A stretch of DNA of 64,000 nt from positions 1,930,474 to 1,994,473 of the forward strand of contig NZ_CH672390.1 of assembly GCF_000152865.1 (NCBI RefSeq), in the 5' to 3' direction. Below the pieces are notes generated by a model. That model had not been told where the DNA came from. It saw only the letters and a program-made list of their open reading frames with translations, and ran no database searches. The position numbers were made by a program, and so were the translations under genes. This DNA is from Erythrobacter sp. NAP1 (GTDB lineage: Bacteria; Pseudomonadota; Alphaproteobacteria; Sphingomonadales; Sphingomonadaceae). Of the stretch, positions 41,919 to 51,059 are shown piece after piece. Positions within the stretch are counted from its first letter, which is position 1. Every line of letters begins with the position of its first letter.

Positions 41919-44705
41919 ATGCGTTACTTGGGGTCGCTCCTCGCCACGACAGCGCTCGTGGCACAGCCTGCCTTGGCCGGTGATGAAGTTCTGTATGACG
42001 ATCGGCCCGATTGGGTCGATGTGCGCGAGATCGACGCAGAAGCGCGCGAGGAAGGTACGCCGATCCTGCTTCTCGACCAGCAGGCCCGGATCGAGAGCGG
42101 GCAGCTCTGGCGCTATAGCGACACCGCCGTTGCCGTCGATTCCCCTCAAGCCCTGACCCAGTTCGGTACGCTTTCCGCCAACTGGCTTCCGGACAAGGGC
42201 GACCTCATCGTTCACGCGGTCCAAATCATCCGCGACGACGAGGTGATCGACCTGCTCGAAGGTGAGACGCGGTTCGAAGTGCTTCGCCGCGAACAGGGGC
42301 TTGAATCGCGGCTGTTGAACGGTGCGCTGACAGCGACGATGAACGTGCCGGGCGCGCGGTTGGGCGATATCATCCGCCTCGCCTATTCGGTCACCACCAG
42401 CGACCAGGCCATGGGCGATAACGTGCAATGGCAATCGGGCATCATCGCCGATCCCTTCCCTCTTGGAAGTGGCCGGATCAGCGTTTCCTGGCCCGAAGAC
42501 TTGGCCGTTGCACGCCTGCGCAAAGGCGACGCCGAGGTGGGCGAGCCTCAGCTTGTCGATGGCTACAATGTCTGGTCGGTCGACATTCCGGTAAGCGAGG
42601 TCGACCCCACTCCAGGCGATGCACCCTCGCGCTTCCGCATTGGCGAGCTGATGCAGGTCTCGACCTATGCCGATTGGCAGGCTGTCTCCTCCAACATGGC
42701 CAAGCATTACAAGGTCGAGGGCAGCATCGAGCCGGGAGGCGATCTGGCCGGGGAGGTCGCGCGCATCGCCGAGGCGAGCGATGATCCACTCACCCGCGCC
42801 GCGATGGCTGTGAAGCTGGTGCAGGACGATATCAGCTACCTCCTGAACGGCCTCGATGGCGGCAATTACTTGCCCCAGTCGCCCGAAGAGACATGGGAAA
42901 ACCGTTTCGGCGACTGCAAGGCGAAATCGGTGCTGCTGCTCGCCATGCTGCGCGAGCTTGGCGTCACATCCGAGGTCGTTCTGGTCAAGAGCCAGGGCGG
43001 CGATTCTGTCCCAGAGCTCGCCCCCATGCCGGGCAATTTCGATCACATGATCGTGCGCGCGGAAATCGACGGGGTGAACTACTGGCTCGACGGCACATCC
43101 TCGGGCACGCGGATCGACACGATTGATGCGGTCCCACGCTTCTTCTATGCCCTTCCCTTGCGCGATGAGGGCGCCGAACTCCTCAAACTGGATGAACGCG
43201 CGAAGGCGACGCCCGACCGGCTGGTGCGGCTTGAAGTTGACCATTCATCCGGCGTGCGCCTGCCTGCGCTTTTCAACGTCGAAATCGAGTTTCGCGGTAC
43301 GGCCGGCGCGCAGTGGCGCTCGGTGGCGGAGCAAGGCGACGAGGAGATGCGCGAAGGCGCGGTCTACCGTGCAGTTTCCGGCGTCGTCGGCCCAGCGCAA
43401 TTGGTCGATCACGAGATCTCCTACGACGTTGAAACCGGTGTCGCCCGCGTCAGCGCTCGCGGCGCTCGAACGACGCCATGGCGGCGCGACGATATTGAAT
43501 ACAAGCTCGTCGCCCCCGCTCAGGCTGCAAAAGCGGTCGGTTTCAACACCGACCGCGCACGGGCGGCATGGCGCGACATTCCCCTTAAGCTCAACGGCCC
43601 GATCTACTTCGCTTCCGAGCTGGAGATGAAGCTCCCATCGACCGGTCCCGATTTCGAGCTCGAAGGCAGCGAGGAATCCTCGCAAACAATCGGCGGGGTC
43701 GAGTTGTCCTCGATGGCCAAGCTCGAAGGCGACCGCTTCATCCTGTCGCAGTCCATGCGAAGCGTAACCGAAGAATTGCCTGCCGAAGACATCCCGGTCG
43801 CCCGCCGCGCTCTTGCTCGTTTCGACCGAGCCTTGCCAGTGGTGCAGACCTCTGGCGGCGTGCGCGAATTGTGGGAGTATTTTGGCGAGGATCGCGCGCT
43901 GCTCGAAGCGCACGAGGCCTTCTACGCGCAGGCCATCGCAGAAGCCGACGAGGATGAAGGCAATCCATACCTCAACCGCGCGGCCTTCCGCGCCGGAGTC
44001 TACGATCATGCAGGCGCGCTCGAAGACGTCGAGGCCGCGATCGAAATCGAAGCTTCGCGCGACCTTTACCTGCGCCGCGCGTCGCTTCGCCGGCAATTGG
44101 GCGATCTTGAGGGTTCGCTTGCCGACCTGCAGCTCGCAGAAGACCTCAAGCCCGACGGCGCGACCTACGAGAACCAGGTAGAGGTGCTCGCGCTGCTCGG
44201 AGAGACCGAAGAAGCGCTTGCGCTAGCCGAGGACTTTGCAAGCTTCGCCGAAGATCCGGTTGATGAGGCGAACCTGATGGCGACCGCGCTTGGCTGGGCG
44301 GGATCGGTCGAGGAAGGGCTGGACCTGCTCGCCGCACAAGTGCGCCGCCGTCCGGGCGATGGCACGCTGCTCAATTCGGTGTGCTGGAATGCGAGCATCT
44401 GGAACGTGCTCAACGATGAGCGGATGCAGTCCTGCATCGATGCGGTCGAAAAGAGCGACTATTCCGCCGCCGCGCTCGACAGCCGCGCGCTGGCTCACTT
44501 GCGAATGGGCAACCTCGATGCGGCTCTGGCCGATGTCGATGCAGCGCTTCTCTCACAGCCGGGCCTGACCGCATCACGCCTGCTTCGCGGGATCATCAAG
44601 GTCCGTCAGGGCGAGGAGGCGGAGGGTCGCCGCGAGATCGAGCTTGCGCTGGCGATGACTCCGGCCATTGAGCAGACCTACCGCGCGTGGGGACTGGATT
44701 TCTAG
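41919..44705 (+). CDS. Exported DUF3857 - transglutaminase-like - TPR protein
   Basis: A 928-residue protein with a signal peptide (about residues 1-20). Residues 40-240 match the DUF3857 beta domain. A transglutaminase-like core follows with Cys in ENRFGDCKAKSVLLLAML, His in GNFDHMIVRAEI and Asp in YWLDGT, so the catalytic triad appears intact. The last 300 residues carry TPR-like helices (NLDAALADVDAALLSQPG). The family is common in TonB-rich bacteria; its substrate is unknown. It begins 45 nt after the NHL gene and ends at a hairpin before the convergent acyl-CoA dehydrogenases. Confidence 0.9.
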   Translation: MRYLGSLLATTALVAQPALAGDEVLYDDRPDWVDVREIDAEAREEGTPILLLDQQARIESGQLWRYSDTAVAVDSPQALTQFGTLSANWLPDKGDLIVHAVQIIRDDEVIDLLEGETRFEVLRREQGLESRLLNGALTATMNVPGARLGDIIRLAYSVTTSDQAMGDNVQWQSGIIADPFPLGSGRISVSWPEDLAVARLRKGDAEVGEPQLVDGYNVWSVDIPVSEVDPTPGDAPSRFRIGELMQVSTYADWQAVSSNMAKHYKVEGSIEPGGDLAGEVARIAEASDDPLTRAAMAVKLVQDDISYLLNGLDGGNYLPQSPEETWENRFGDCKAKSVLLLAMLRELGVTSEVVLVKSQGGDSVPELAPMPGNFDHMIVRAEIDGVNYWLDGTSSGTRIDTIDAVPRFFYALPLRDEGAELLKLDERAKATPDRLVRLEVDHSSGVRLPALFNVEIEFRGTAGAQWRSVAEQGDEEMREGAVYRAVSGVVGPAQLVDHEISYDVETGVARVSARGARTTPWRRDDIEYKLVAPAQAAKAVGFNTDRARAAWRDIPLKLNGPIYFASELEMKLPSTGPDFELEGSEESSQTIGGVELSSMAKLEGDRFILSQSMRSVTEELPAEDIPVARRALARFDRALPVVQTSGGVRELWEYFGEDRALLEAHEAFYAQAIAEADEDEGNPYLNRAAFRAGVYDHAGALEDVEAAIEIEASRDLYLRRASLRRQLGDLEGSLADLQLAEDLKPDGATYENQVEVLALLGETEEALALAEDFASFAEDPVDEANLMATALGWAGSVEEGLDLLAAQVRRRPGDGTLLNSVCWNASIWNVLNDERMQSCIDAVEKSDYSAAALDSRALAHLRMGNLDAALADVDAALLSQPGLTASRLLRGIIKVRQGEEAEGRREIELALAMTPAIEQTYRAWGLDF

Positions 44706-44728
44706 GGGGCCTCGACTTCTAAAGCAAA

Positions 44729-44756
44729 CGGGCGGCCACATCTCGGTAGCCGCCCG
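44729..44756. terminator. Hairpin between DUF3857 gene and convergent acyl-CoA dehydrogenase
   Basis: CGGGCGGC at 44729-44736 pairs exactly with GCCGCCCG at 44749-44756 around a 12-nt loop. It lies in the 75-nt convergent gap. There is no long T-run on either side, so the assignment as terminator rests on position and stem. Confidence 0.55.
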
Positions 44757-44780
44757 CCATGATATCAGTCGCGACCGATT

Positions 44781-45914
44781 TTAAGAAGACAGCGCGACGT
44801 GCCGCTTCATGTGGTGGTCGATATTGCCGAACTCGTTGTCGAAGATCGTCAGGCGCTTGAAATAGTGCCCGATCGCATATTCGTCGGTCATGCCGTTGCC
44901 GCCGTGGATCTGGATCGATTCCTGCCCGACATGATGCGCCGCCTGGCCCACGCGAACCTTCGCCGCTGACACGGCAAGCTTGCGCTCACGCTCTTCAGCG
45001 TCGAGGCGCAGGGTCGCAAGATAGGTCATTGAGACCGAGCTTTCATACTCGGTGTACATGTCGACCATGCGGTGCTGGAGCACCTGGAACTTGCCGATTG
45101 GCACGCCGAACTGCTTGCGCTGCTTCGAATATTCGAGCGTGATTTCGTTCGCGACCTTCATCGCGCCGCATGCTTCGGCGCATTGCGCTGCGATGGCTTC
45201 GTCGGTGACGCGTTCGATCAGCGGAAGGGCGCCCCCCTCTTCACCAATCAGGGCGTCGGCAGGCACCTGCGCATTCTCGAAATAGACTTCCGAAGCGCGG
45301 CGTCCATCAACGGTCGCATAATCGCGGGTGACGACGCCGTCGGCGCTCTTGTCGACGACGAACACCGACACGCCCTCGCTGTCGCGGCGATCACCGCTCG
45401 TGCGCGCTGTAACGATCAGGTGGCTCGCCCAAGGTGCGCCAATTACGACCGCCTTGTGGCCGTTGAGAACATAGGCGTCGCCGTCCTTCTTCGCGGTGGT
45501 CTCGAGGTCGGCATAATCATACCGGCCCTTCGGCTCGGCATAAGCGAAGGCGAAGACCCGGCTGCCATCGACGATGCCGCCAATATGTTCTTCCTTCTGC
45601 GCCGCCGTACCAGCGTGCTTCAGGAAACCGCCTGCGCATACGACGGTCGGGACGAACGGCTCGACCACGAGGCCTTTGCCGAACTCTTCCATCACGACCA
45701 TCGCGTCGATCGAACCGCCGCCAAAGCCGCCATCTTCTTCGCTGAACGGCATGCCAAGGATGCCAAGCTCTGCCAGCTGCGCCCAGATTTCGGGACGCCA
45801 TCCGGCCTCGCTCGCGATCACTTCGCGGCGGGTTTCCGAGCCATATTGCTCGCGGACAAGGCGCGACAAGCCATCGCGCACCATGTCCTGTTCTTCTGTG
45901 AAATTGAAATCCAC
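44781..45914 (-). CDS. Acyl-CoA dehydrogenase, subunit lacking the usual C-terminal GGxxE motif
   Basis: A 377-residue FAD-dependent acyl-CoA dehydrogenase. Residues at MDFNFTEEQDMVRDGLSRLV begin the N-terminal helical domain; GHKAVVIGAPWASHLIV is in the middle beta domain; IQIHGGNGMTDEYAIGHYFKRLTIFDNEFG closes the C-terminal domain. The usual glutamate loop near the end is altered (TIFDNEFGN). It lies 30 nt after the stop of the partner gene (45945-47141), suggesting a heteromeric pair as known for steroid-type acyl-CoA dehydrogenases. The substrate is not assignable. Confidence 0.9.
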   Translation of the reverse strand: MDFNFTEEQDMVRDGLSRLVREQYGSETRREVIASEAGWRPEIWAQLAELGILGMPFSEEDGGFGGGSIDAMVVMEEFGKGLVVEPFVPTVVCAGGFLKHAGTAAQKEEHIGGIVDGSRVFAFAYAEPKGRYDYADLETTAKKDGDAYVLNGHKAVVIGAPWASHLIVTARTSGDRRDSEGVSVFVVDKSADGVVTRDYATVDGRRASEVYFENAQVPADALIGEEGGALPLIERVTDEAIAAQCAEACGAMKVANEITLEYSKQRKQFGVPIGKFQVLQHRMVDMYTEYESSVSMTYLATLRLDAEERERKLAVSAAKVRVGQAAHHVGQESIQIHGGNGMTDEYAIGHYFKRLTIFDNEFGNIDHHMKRHVALSS

Positions 45915-45944
45915 GTGTGTTCCTCTCTGGTGTCGCTCGGTCCC

Positions 45945-47141
45945 TTAAAGGCCGAGGATCATTTTCGTGATGATGTTGCGCTGGATTTCGTTCGATCCGC
46001 CGTAGATCGATGTCTTGCGCATGTTGAAATAGGTCGCAGCCGAGTGCTGCGCGTAATCAGGCCCGATCGGGTACTGGTTCGAGCTCGCATCCGCGATCGA
46101 ACCATACATCGGCGTTCCGTACGACCCGACCGCTTCGAGCGTGAGTTCGGTCAGGCGCTGCTGAATTTCGGTACCCTTGATCTTGAGGATCGAGCTTTCC
46201 GGCCCCGGTCCCTTGCCCGCCTGCTCGCCTGCAAGAGTGCGCAGTTCGGTGATTTCGAGCGCGGCGAGGTCAATCTCAAGCTGGCTGACCTTGCGAGCAA
46301 AATCGAAGTCGCTCATCAGCGGCTTGCCGTCGAGCGTTTCGCTGCCGGCAATTTCGCGCAGCTTCTCAACGCCGCGCTTGGAGCGTGCAACGCCTGCGAT
46401 GCCCGAACGTTCGTGGGCGAGCAGGAACTTCGCATAGGTCCAGCCCATGTTTTCCTGACCCACGAGGTTCTCGACCGGCACGCGCACATCGGTGAGCCAG
46501 GTCTCGTTGACCTCGTAACCGCCGTCGATGAGCTTGATCGGCTTTACCTCAACGCCGGGCGTTTTCATGTCGATCAGGATGAAGGAGATGCCCTCCTGCG
46601 GCTTGGCGGCATCGGGATCGGTGCGGCACAGGAAAAAGCCCCAGTCGGCGTGCTGAGCAAGCGTCGTCCAGGTCTTCTGGCCGTTGATGACGTAATGGTC
46701 GCCATCGCGCACGGCAGTGGTCTTGAGGCTGGCGAGGTCAGACCCTGCGCCCGGCTCGGAATAGCCCTGACACCACCACACATCGCCCGACAGGATGCCG
46801 GGAAGGTGGCGCTGCTTCTGCTCGTCATTGCCGAAGGTGTAGATCACCGGGCCGACCATCGAGACGCCGAACGGCAGCGGCATGAAGGTGCCGACGCGCG
46901 CGTTCTCTTCGGACCAGATGTAGCGCTGCGTCGCGGTCCAGCCGGTGCCGCCATATTCGACCGGCCATGCGGGCGCAGACCAGCCCTTCTTGCCGAGGAT
47001 CTTGTGCCACGCGGTCATGTCTTCGGGCGACATGTCCTCGCGATTGCCCATGCCTTCGAGATGCTTGGGGTGGTTCTCTTCGATGAAGGCGCGGACCTCT
47101 TCGCGGAACGCCACTTCTTCGGGGGTGAATTCGAGGTTCAT
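45945..47141 (-). CDS. Acyl-CoA dehydrogenase, first of a minus-strand pair
   Basis: A 398-residue enzyme. The FAD and substrate regions WWCQGYSEPGAGSDLASLKT and YVINGQKTWTTLAQHADW are canonical. The C-terminus has KTSIYGGSNEIQRNIITK, in which Gly stands at the position of the classic catalytic Glu of medium-chain enzymes; family members of this kind use a Glu elsewhere. It is followed by a second dehydrogenase gene 30 nt on, and its start lies in a 233-nt divergent gap opposite the dehydrogenase at 47375. Confidence 0.94.
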   Translation of the reverse strand: MNLEFTPEEVAFREEVRAFIEENHPKHLEGMGNREDMSPEDMTAWHKILGKKGWSAPAWPVEYGGTGWTATQRYIWSEENARVGTFMPLPFGVSMVGPVIYTFGNDEQKQRHLPGILSGDVWWCQGYSEPGAGSDLASLKTTAVRDGDHYVINGQKTWTTLAQHADWGFFLCRTDPDAAKPQEGISFILIDMKTPGVEVKPIKLIDGGYEVNETWLTDVRVPVENLVGQENMGWTYAKFLLAHERSGIAGVARSKRGVEKLREIAGSETLDGKPLMSDFDFARKVSQLEIDLAALEITELRTLAGEQAGKGPGPESSILKIKGTEIQQRLTELTLEAVGSYGTPMYGSIADASSNQYPIGPDYAQHSAATYFNMRKTSIYGGSNEIQRNIITKMILGL

Positions 47142-47374
47142 AGCTGTGCTCTCTCTTCAAACTTTCTGCGGTTCAATGTGCCACGAGCTACGCAGCACTT
47201 AAAGGATAAGTTTCGTTTTTGAACCCGTATCGAGTGCTTAAGTGCGCAAGAGCGCCACCTGACGTAACGTCACGGCGGGATGCCCGTGTTTTCCACTTCC
47301 CGCCGCTGGGCGTTGCTGCATGGGCTGGGGCTGATTAGGACTGGTCAAAACGCACACTTGGGACAGGATCAGCC
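47142..47374. other. Divergent promoter region between two acyl-CoA dehydrogenase units
   Basis: 233 nt with ribosome-binding sites at both ends (GAGAGAGCAC in minus sense and TGGGACAGGATC in plus sense). A CGTTTTTGAACC stretch near 47213 is AT-richer than its flanks. No gene or clear operator was found. Confidence 0.4.
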
Positions 47375-48517
47375 ATGCAATTCACCGAGCAGCACGAGGC
47401 TCTCAAGGCCTCGCTCGAATCGTTTATCGAGCGCGAAATCAATCCGCATGTCGATGCGTGGGAGGATGAAGGCATCTTCCCTGCCAAGGAGTTGTTCAAG
47501 AAGATGGGCGATGCCGGGTTCCTCGGCATCAACATGCCCGAGGAGTTTGGCGGCGCAGGGCTCGACTATTCCTACGGCCTCGTCTTTGCCGAGACGGTCG
47601 GCACGATCAATTGCGGCGCCCTGCCGATGGCGATCGGGGTGCAGACCGACATGGCAACGCCTGCCCTTGCCCGTTTCGGCAATGACGATGTGCGCGAGCG
47701 GTTCCTGCGCCCCTCGATCAGCGGCGATTATGTCGCTTGCCTTGGCGTGTCAGAGCCCAGCGCGGGGTCGGACGTCTCGGGCATCCGCACCACGGCGCGC
47801 AAGGATGGCGATGATTACATCATCAACGGCACCAAGATGTGGACCACCAACGGCACACAGGCCGACTGGATGTGCCTGCTCGCGATCACCGATCCCGAAG
47901 GCGGCGTGCACCACAACAAGTCGCTGATCTGCGTGCCGATGGATACGCCCGGCATCTCGACCGCGCCGCGTTTCAAGAAGCTGGGCATGCATTCCTCCGA
48001 CACGACGCAGGTGTTTTTCGAGGACGTGCGCGTGCCTCAGGCGAACCTCATCGGCGAGGAAGGCAAAGGTTTCGCCTACCAAATGTCGCAGTTCCAGATC
48101 GAACGGTTGTGGGCAGGCGCGGCGGGGCTTCGCAGCATGGAGAACCTGATCGCCGCGACGCGCGAATATGCGGCGGGTCGTAAGCTTTTCGGTCAGAGCG
48201 TGATCGATTTCCAGTCGGTCGCTTTCCGACTTGCGGAGCTGGAGACCGAGGTCGAATTGTTGCGCAGCCTTACCTACCGCGCGGCGGAACTGCACATAGC
48301 GGGTGAGGACGTGACGCGGCTTGCGACTATGGTGAAGCTGAAGGCCGGGCGACTGAGCCGCGAGGTCTCCGATGCCTGCCTGCAGTACTGGGGCGGCATG
48401 GGTTACATGTGGGACTCGCCTGTCGCGCGCTCCTATCGCGATAGCCGGTTGGGCTCGATTGGCGGCGGGGCTGACGAGGTCATGCTGCAAATCCTCTCGC
48501 GACAGGCGGGTTCGTGA
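47375..48517 (+). CDS. Acyl-CoA dehydrogenase
   Basis: A 380-residue enzyme with canonical blocks: CLGVSEPSAGSDVSGIRTTA, YIINGTKMWTTNGTQADW, and a C-terminal YWGGMGYMWDSPVARSYRDSRLG ending in GGGADEVML. It resembles citronellyl- and geranyl-CoA-type or long-chain dehydrogenases in the C-terminal Gly-rich loop, but this is weak. The stop overlaps the GTG start of the DASS transporter gene (GTGA), so uptake of an organic anion and its oxidation may be coupled. Confidence 0.94.
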   Translation: MQFTEQHEALKASLESFIEREINPHVDAWEDEGIFPAKELFKKMGDAGFLGINMPEEFGGAGLDYSYGLVFAETVGTINCGALPMAIGVQTDMATPALARFGNDDVRERFLRPSISGDYVACLGVSEPSAGSDVSGIRTTARKDGDDYIINGTKMWTTNGTQADWMCLLAITDPEGGVHHNKSLICVPMDTPGISTAPRFKKLGMHSSDTTQVFFEDVRVPQANLIGEEGKGFAYQMSQFQIERLWAGAAGLRSMENLIAATREYAAGRKLFGQSVIDFQSVAFRLAELETEVELLRSLTYRAAELHIAGEDVTRLATMVKLKAGRLSREVSDACLQYWGGMGYMWDSPVARSYRDSRLGSIGGGADEVMLQILSRQAGS

Positions 48518-50040
48518 GCCTTCCCGACGCGACGAACAGGGCAAGACCAGCCTCACTGCTTTGGACATATCGCGCGCTCGGCATTGCGCTTGCCGCTTTG
48601 GTCTACGCGCTGCTCGGTTCGGCGGAAATGTCGGGCGATGCTCGCTTTGTCGCCGCCATCGCTACGCTGATGGCGGTCTGGTGGATTTCCGAAGCCGCAC
48701 CGCTTGCGGTCACATCGCTGCTTCCCATCGTACTTGTCCCTGCTCTGACAGAAAGGACCGTGCGCGAAACGACCAGCGCTTATGCGAACCCGATCGTATT
48801 CCTGTTCCTCGGCGGATTTCTGATCGCGATTGCGATGCAGAAATGGGGACTGCACCGACGCATTGCCTTGCTCACAGTCAAACGCGTAGGCGTCTCACCG
48901 ACCCGCATTGTGCTCGGCATGATGATCGCGACGGCGTTCCTCTCGATGTGGGTGTCTAATACTGCGACGACGCTGATGATGGTGCCAATCGCGATCTCGG
49001 TGCTGTCGCTGGTCAGCGCCAACGCTGCGGTCGCAGGAGGCGGAGACGCCGAGGCAGACGCCAACATCGCGACCTTTGGCGTGTGTCTGGTGCTCTCCAT
49101 CGCATGGTCGTCGAGCATGGGCGGTCTCGCGACGCTCACCGGCAGCACGCCCAACGCCTTTATCGCAGGTTATGCACGCGAGCAGCTCGACATCACCATC
49201 GGGTTTGCCGAGTGGATGATGCTCGGCCTGCCGCTGTCGGTCAGCTTCATCGCCATCGGCTGGTTCGTGATGACGCGGTTTCTCTACCGCTTCGACCTTG
49301 CTGAGATACCGGGCGGCAAAGAGTTGATTGATCGCGAGGTTGAGGAACTGGGCTCGATGAATGCGGGCGAGCGGCGCGTGGCGTGGGTGTTTGCAAGCGC
49401 TGCCTTCCTGTGGATCGTACCCGCCTTGCTCGAACAATTGCCGCTGTCCGAAGGCATGCTCGCAGTGCTTGGCGTCCTTGACGATGCAGTCATCGCTATC
49501 GGCGCGGGCGTAGCCCTGTTCCTGCTGCCTGCAAGCCGTCCGGGCGAGATGGTGCTCAACTGGAAGGACGCGGAAGAGGGCCTGCCATGGGGCGTGCTGC
49601 TGCTGTTCGGCGGGGGACTGAGCCTTGCCGGAGCGGTCGCGGGAACCGGGCTCGATTCCTGGTTCGGAACTCAAGTCGCCGGGCTCACCACCCTTCCCGC
49701 GATCCTGCTGATCGCAAGTGTCACGGCCATCGTGCTGTTCCTGACCGAACTCACCAGCAACACAGCAACATCGGCCACGCTGATTCCCGTTCTGGGAGGC
49801 GTGGCGCTTGGTGTCGGGATGGAGCCGATGGGGCTGCTCGTGCCCGCAGCGCTCGCCGCGACCTGCGCGTTCATGCTGCCGGTCGGCACGCCGCCCAATG
49901 CCATCGTTTTCGGCACCGGCGCCGTTACCATCGGGGAGATGGCGCGCGGCGGCGTGGTGCTAAACCTGATCGGCATCGCGCTCATCACCGGCTTTGTCTA
50001 TTGGCTCGGCGGCACAGCGATGGGGCTGGTCTTCAGCTAG
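48514..50040 (+). CDS. DASS/SLC13-family anion transporter
   Basis: A 508-residue inner-membrane transporter with about eleven hydrophobic segments in an inverted repeat. The family motifs are WISEAAPLAVTSLLPIVLVP, the SNTATTLMMVPIA tip, and TSNTATSATLIPVL plus LPVGTPPNAIVFGTG in the second half. Members carry dicarboxylates, citrate or sulfate with sodium. The GTG start at 48514 overlaps the stop of the dehydrogenase gene. Its stop shares CTAG with the convergent dehydrogenase gene at 50037. Confidence 0.93.
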   Translation: MSLPDATNRARPASLLWTYRALGIALAALVYALLGSAEMSGDARFVAAIATLMAVWWISEAAPLAVTSLLPIVLVPALTERTVRETTSAYANPIVFLFLGGFLIAIAMQKWGLHRRIALLTVKRVGVSPTRIVLGMMIATAFLSMWVSNTATTLMMVPIAISVLSLVSANAAVAGGGDAEADANIATFGVCLVLSIAWSSSMGGLATLTGSTPNAFIAGYAREQLDITIGFAEWMMLGLPLSVSFIAIGWFVMTRFLYRFDLAEIPGGKELIDREVEELGSMNAGERRVAWVFASAAFLWIVPALLEQLPLSEGMLAVLGVLDDAVIAIGAGVALFLLPASRPGEMVLNWKDAEEGLPWGVLLLFGGGLSLAGAVAGTGLDSWFGTQVAGLTTLPAILLIASVTAIVLFLTELTSNTATSATLIPVLGGVALGVGMEPMGLLVPAALAATCAFMLPVGTPPNAIVFGTGAVTIGEMARGGVVLNLIGIALITGFVYWLGGTAMGLVFS

Positions 50041-51059
50041 AGCGGCGCGCTGATCCGGGGCCAGAGCGCAGGCTCATCCTCAGCCAGCACAGCATGGCCA
50101 AGCCGGATCGCCCACTCGCTTTCCGAGCCGAATTCGTCCTGCCATTGCCACAGGCGGCGGGTGTAACGGCCCAGCTTGTATTCGCGGGTGAAGCCCATCG
50201 CACCATGCGCCTGATGTGCGCCCGCAGCGACCCGTGCCGCCGCCTGGCCGCAGCGGATCTTGGCAATCGCGATTTCCTCGATCGTGCGCGCGCCGCAATG
50301 CGGATCAGCCGCCAGCGCATCGCTCGCGATCTCGACCGCCGCGATGGAAGCAGCGGTTTCGCAGGCGATGTCGGAGAGGTGATGCTGGATCGCCTGAAAC
50401 TTCGACAAGGGCCTGCCGAACTGCTCGCGCTCGCTCGTATAGGTCAGCGTCAGGTCGAGCACCGCCTGCATCGCCCCCGCCATCTGCGCCGACCGGACAA
50501 GCGCGGCGAGTGCATGGAAAGCCTCTGCCGTCAGCCAATTCGGCGCAGCGATGTCCTCCATCGCCTCAATCCGCGAGCCGCGCGGCGCCGCACCGTCCTC
50601 CGCGCCTTTCAAGGGCTCCACCTGGCCGGGCGAATGAGGCTCCAACCTCAAGCGCCCATCCTTGAAGACCAGAACTGCATCGCTCTGCGTCGAATGAGCC
50701 AGCGGCGCGCCTTCATTGAGCGGATCGGAAATCGCGATGCGATACACCGCAGGCTCGATCCCACAAGCCGACAGGATACCGATTGCGAGCACCGTATCAG
50801 CCAAAGGAGCCGCAAGCGCGTGACGCGCGGTGATGCTCGCAACGAACGCGGCATCGCCGAGCGAACCGCCCATTCCGCCATGCTCCTCGTTCGCGCAAAG
50901 GAGCGGGTAGCCATTCTCGTAAAGCGTTTGCCACAGGGCGTTCATGTCTTCACCGACCCCGCCCGCATGGTCGATGGCTTCGAGCGGCGCATCGGCAAGG
51001 ATACGCTCCAGCCCCTCGCCGATCATCTGCAGGTCGCCTGCTTCCATCCCGCCAGCCAT
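50037..51059 (-). CDS. Short acyl-CoA dehydrogenase, second subunit of a pair
   Basis: A 340-residue dehydrogenase-like protein. The C-terminal domain is recognisable (FGRPLSKFQAIQHHLSDIA, QAHGAMGFTREYKLGRYTRRLW), but the N-terminal and middle domains are shorter and degenerate compared with a 380-residue enzyme. The start is taken at ATG 51059, overlapping the previous stop as TGATG; a GTG at 51062 is equally possible. It is coupled to the full-length dehydrogenase at 51059-52207, so it is likely the non-FAD-binding or structural half of an alpha2-beta2 complex. That role is inference. Confidence 0.85.
   Translation of the reverse strand: MAGGMEAGDLQMIGEGLERILADAPLEAIDHAGGVGEDMNALWQTLYENGYPLLCANEEHGGMGGSLGDAAFVASITARHALAAPLADTVLAIGILSACGIEPAVYRIAISDPLNEGAPLAHSTQSDAVLVFKDGRLRLEPHSPGQVEPLKGAEDGAAPRGSRIEAMEDIAAPNWLTAEAFHALAALVRSAQMAGAMQAVLDLTLTYTSEREQFGRPLSKFQAIQHHLSDIACETAASIAAVEIASDALAADPHCGARTIEEIAIAKIRCGQAAARVAAGAHQAHGAMGFTREYKLGRYTRRLWQWQDEFGSESEWAIRLGHAVLAEDEPALWPRISAPL

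Noticed and set aside
40612-43244. Two minus-strand open frames of 415 and 442 codons opposite the NHL and DUF3857 genes
   Set aside because: Both lie antisense to genes with signal peptides and recognised domains, and they lack motifs of their own.
45072-47222. A 716-codon open frame on the plus strand opposite two acyl-CoA dehydrogenase genes
   Set aside because: It is antisense to two clear dehydrogenase genes, has no family motifs, and is the usual long shadow frame of GC-rich coding DNA.
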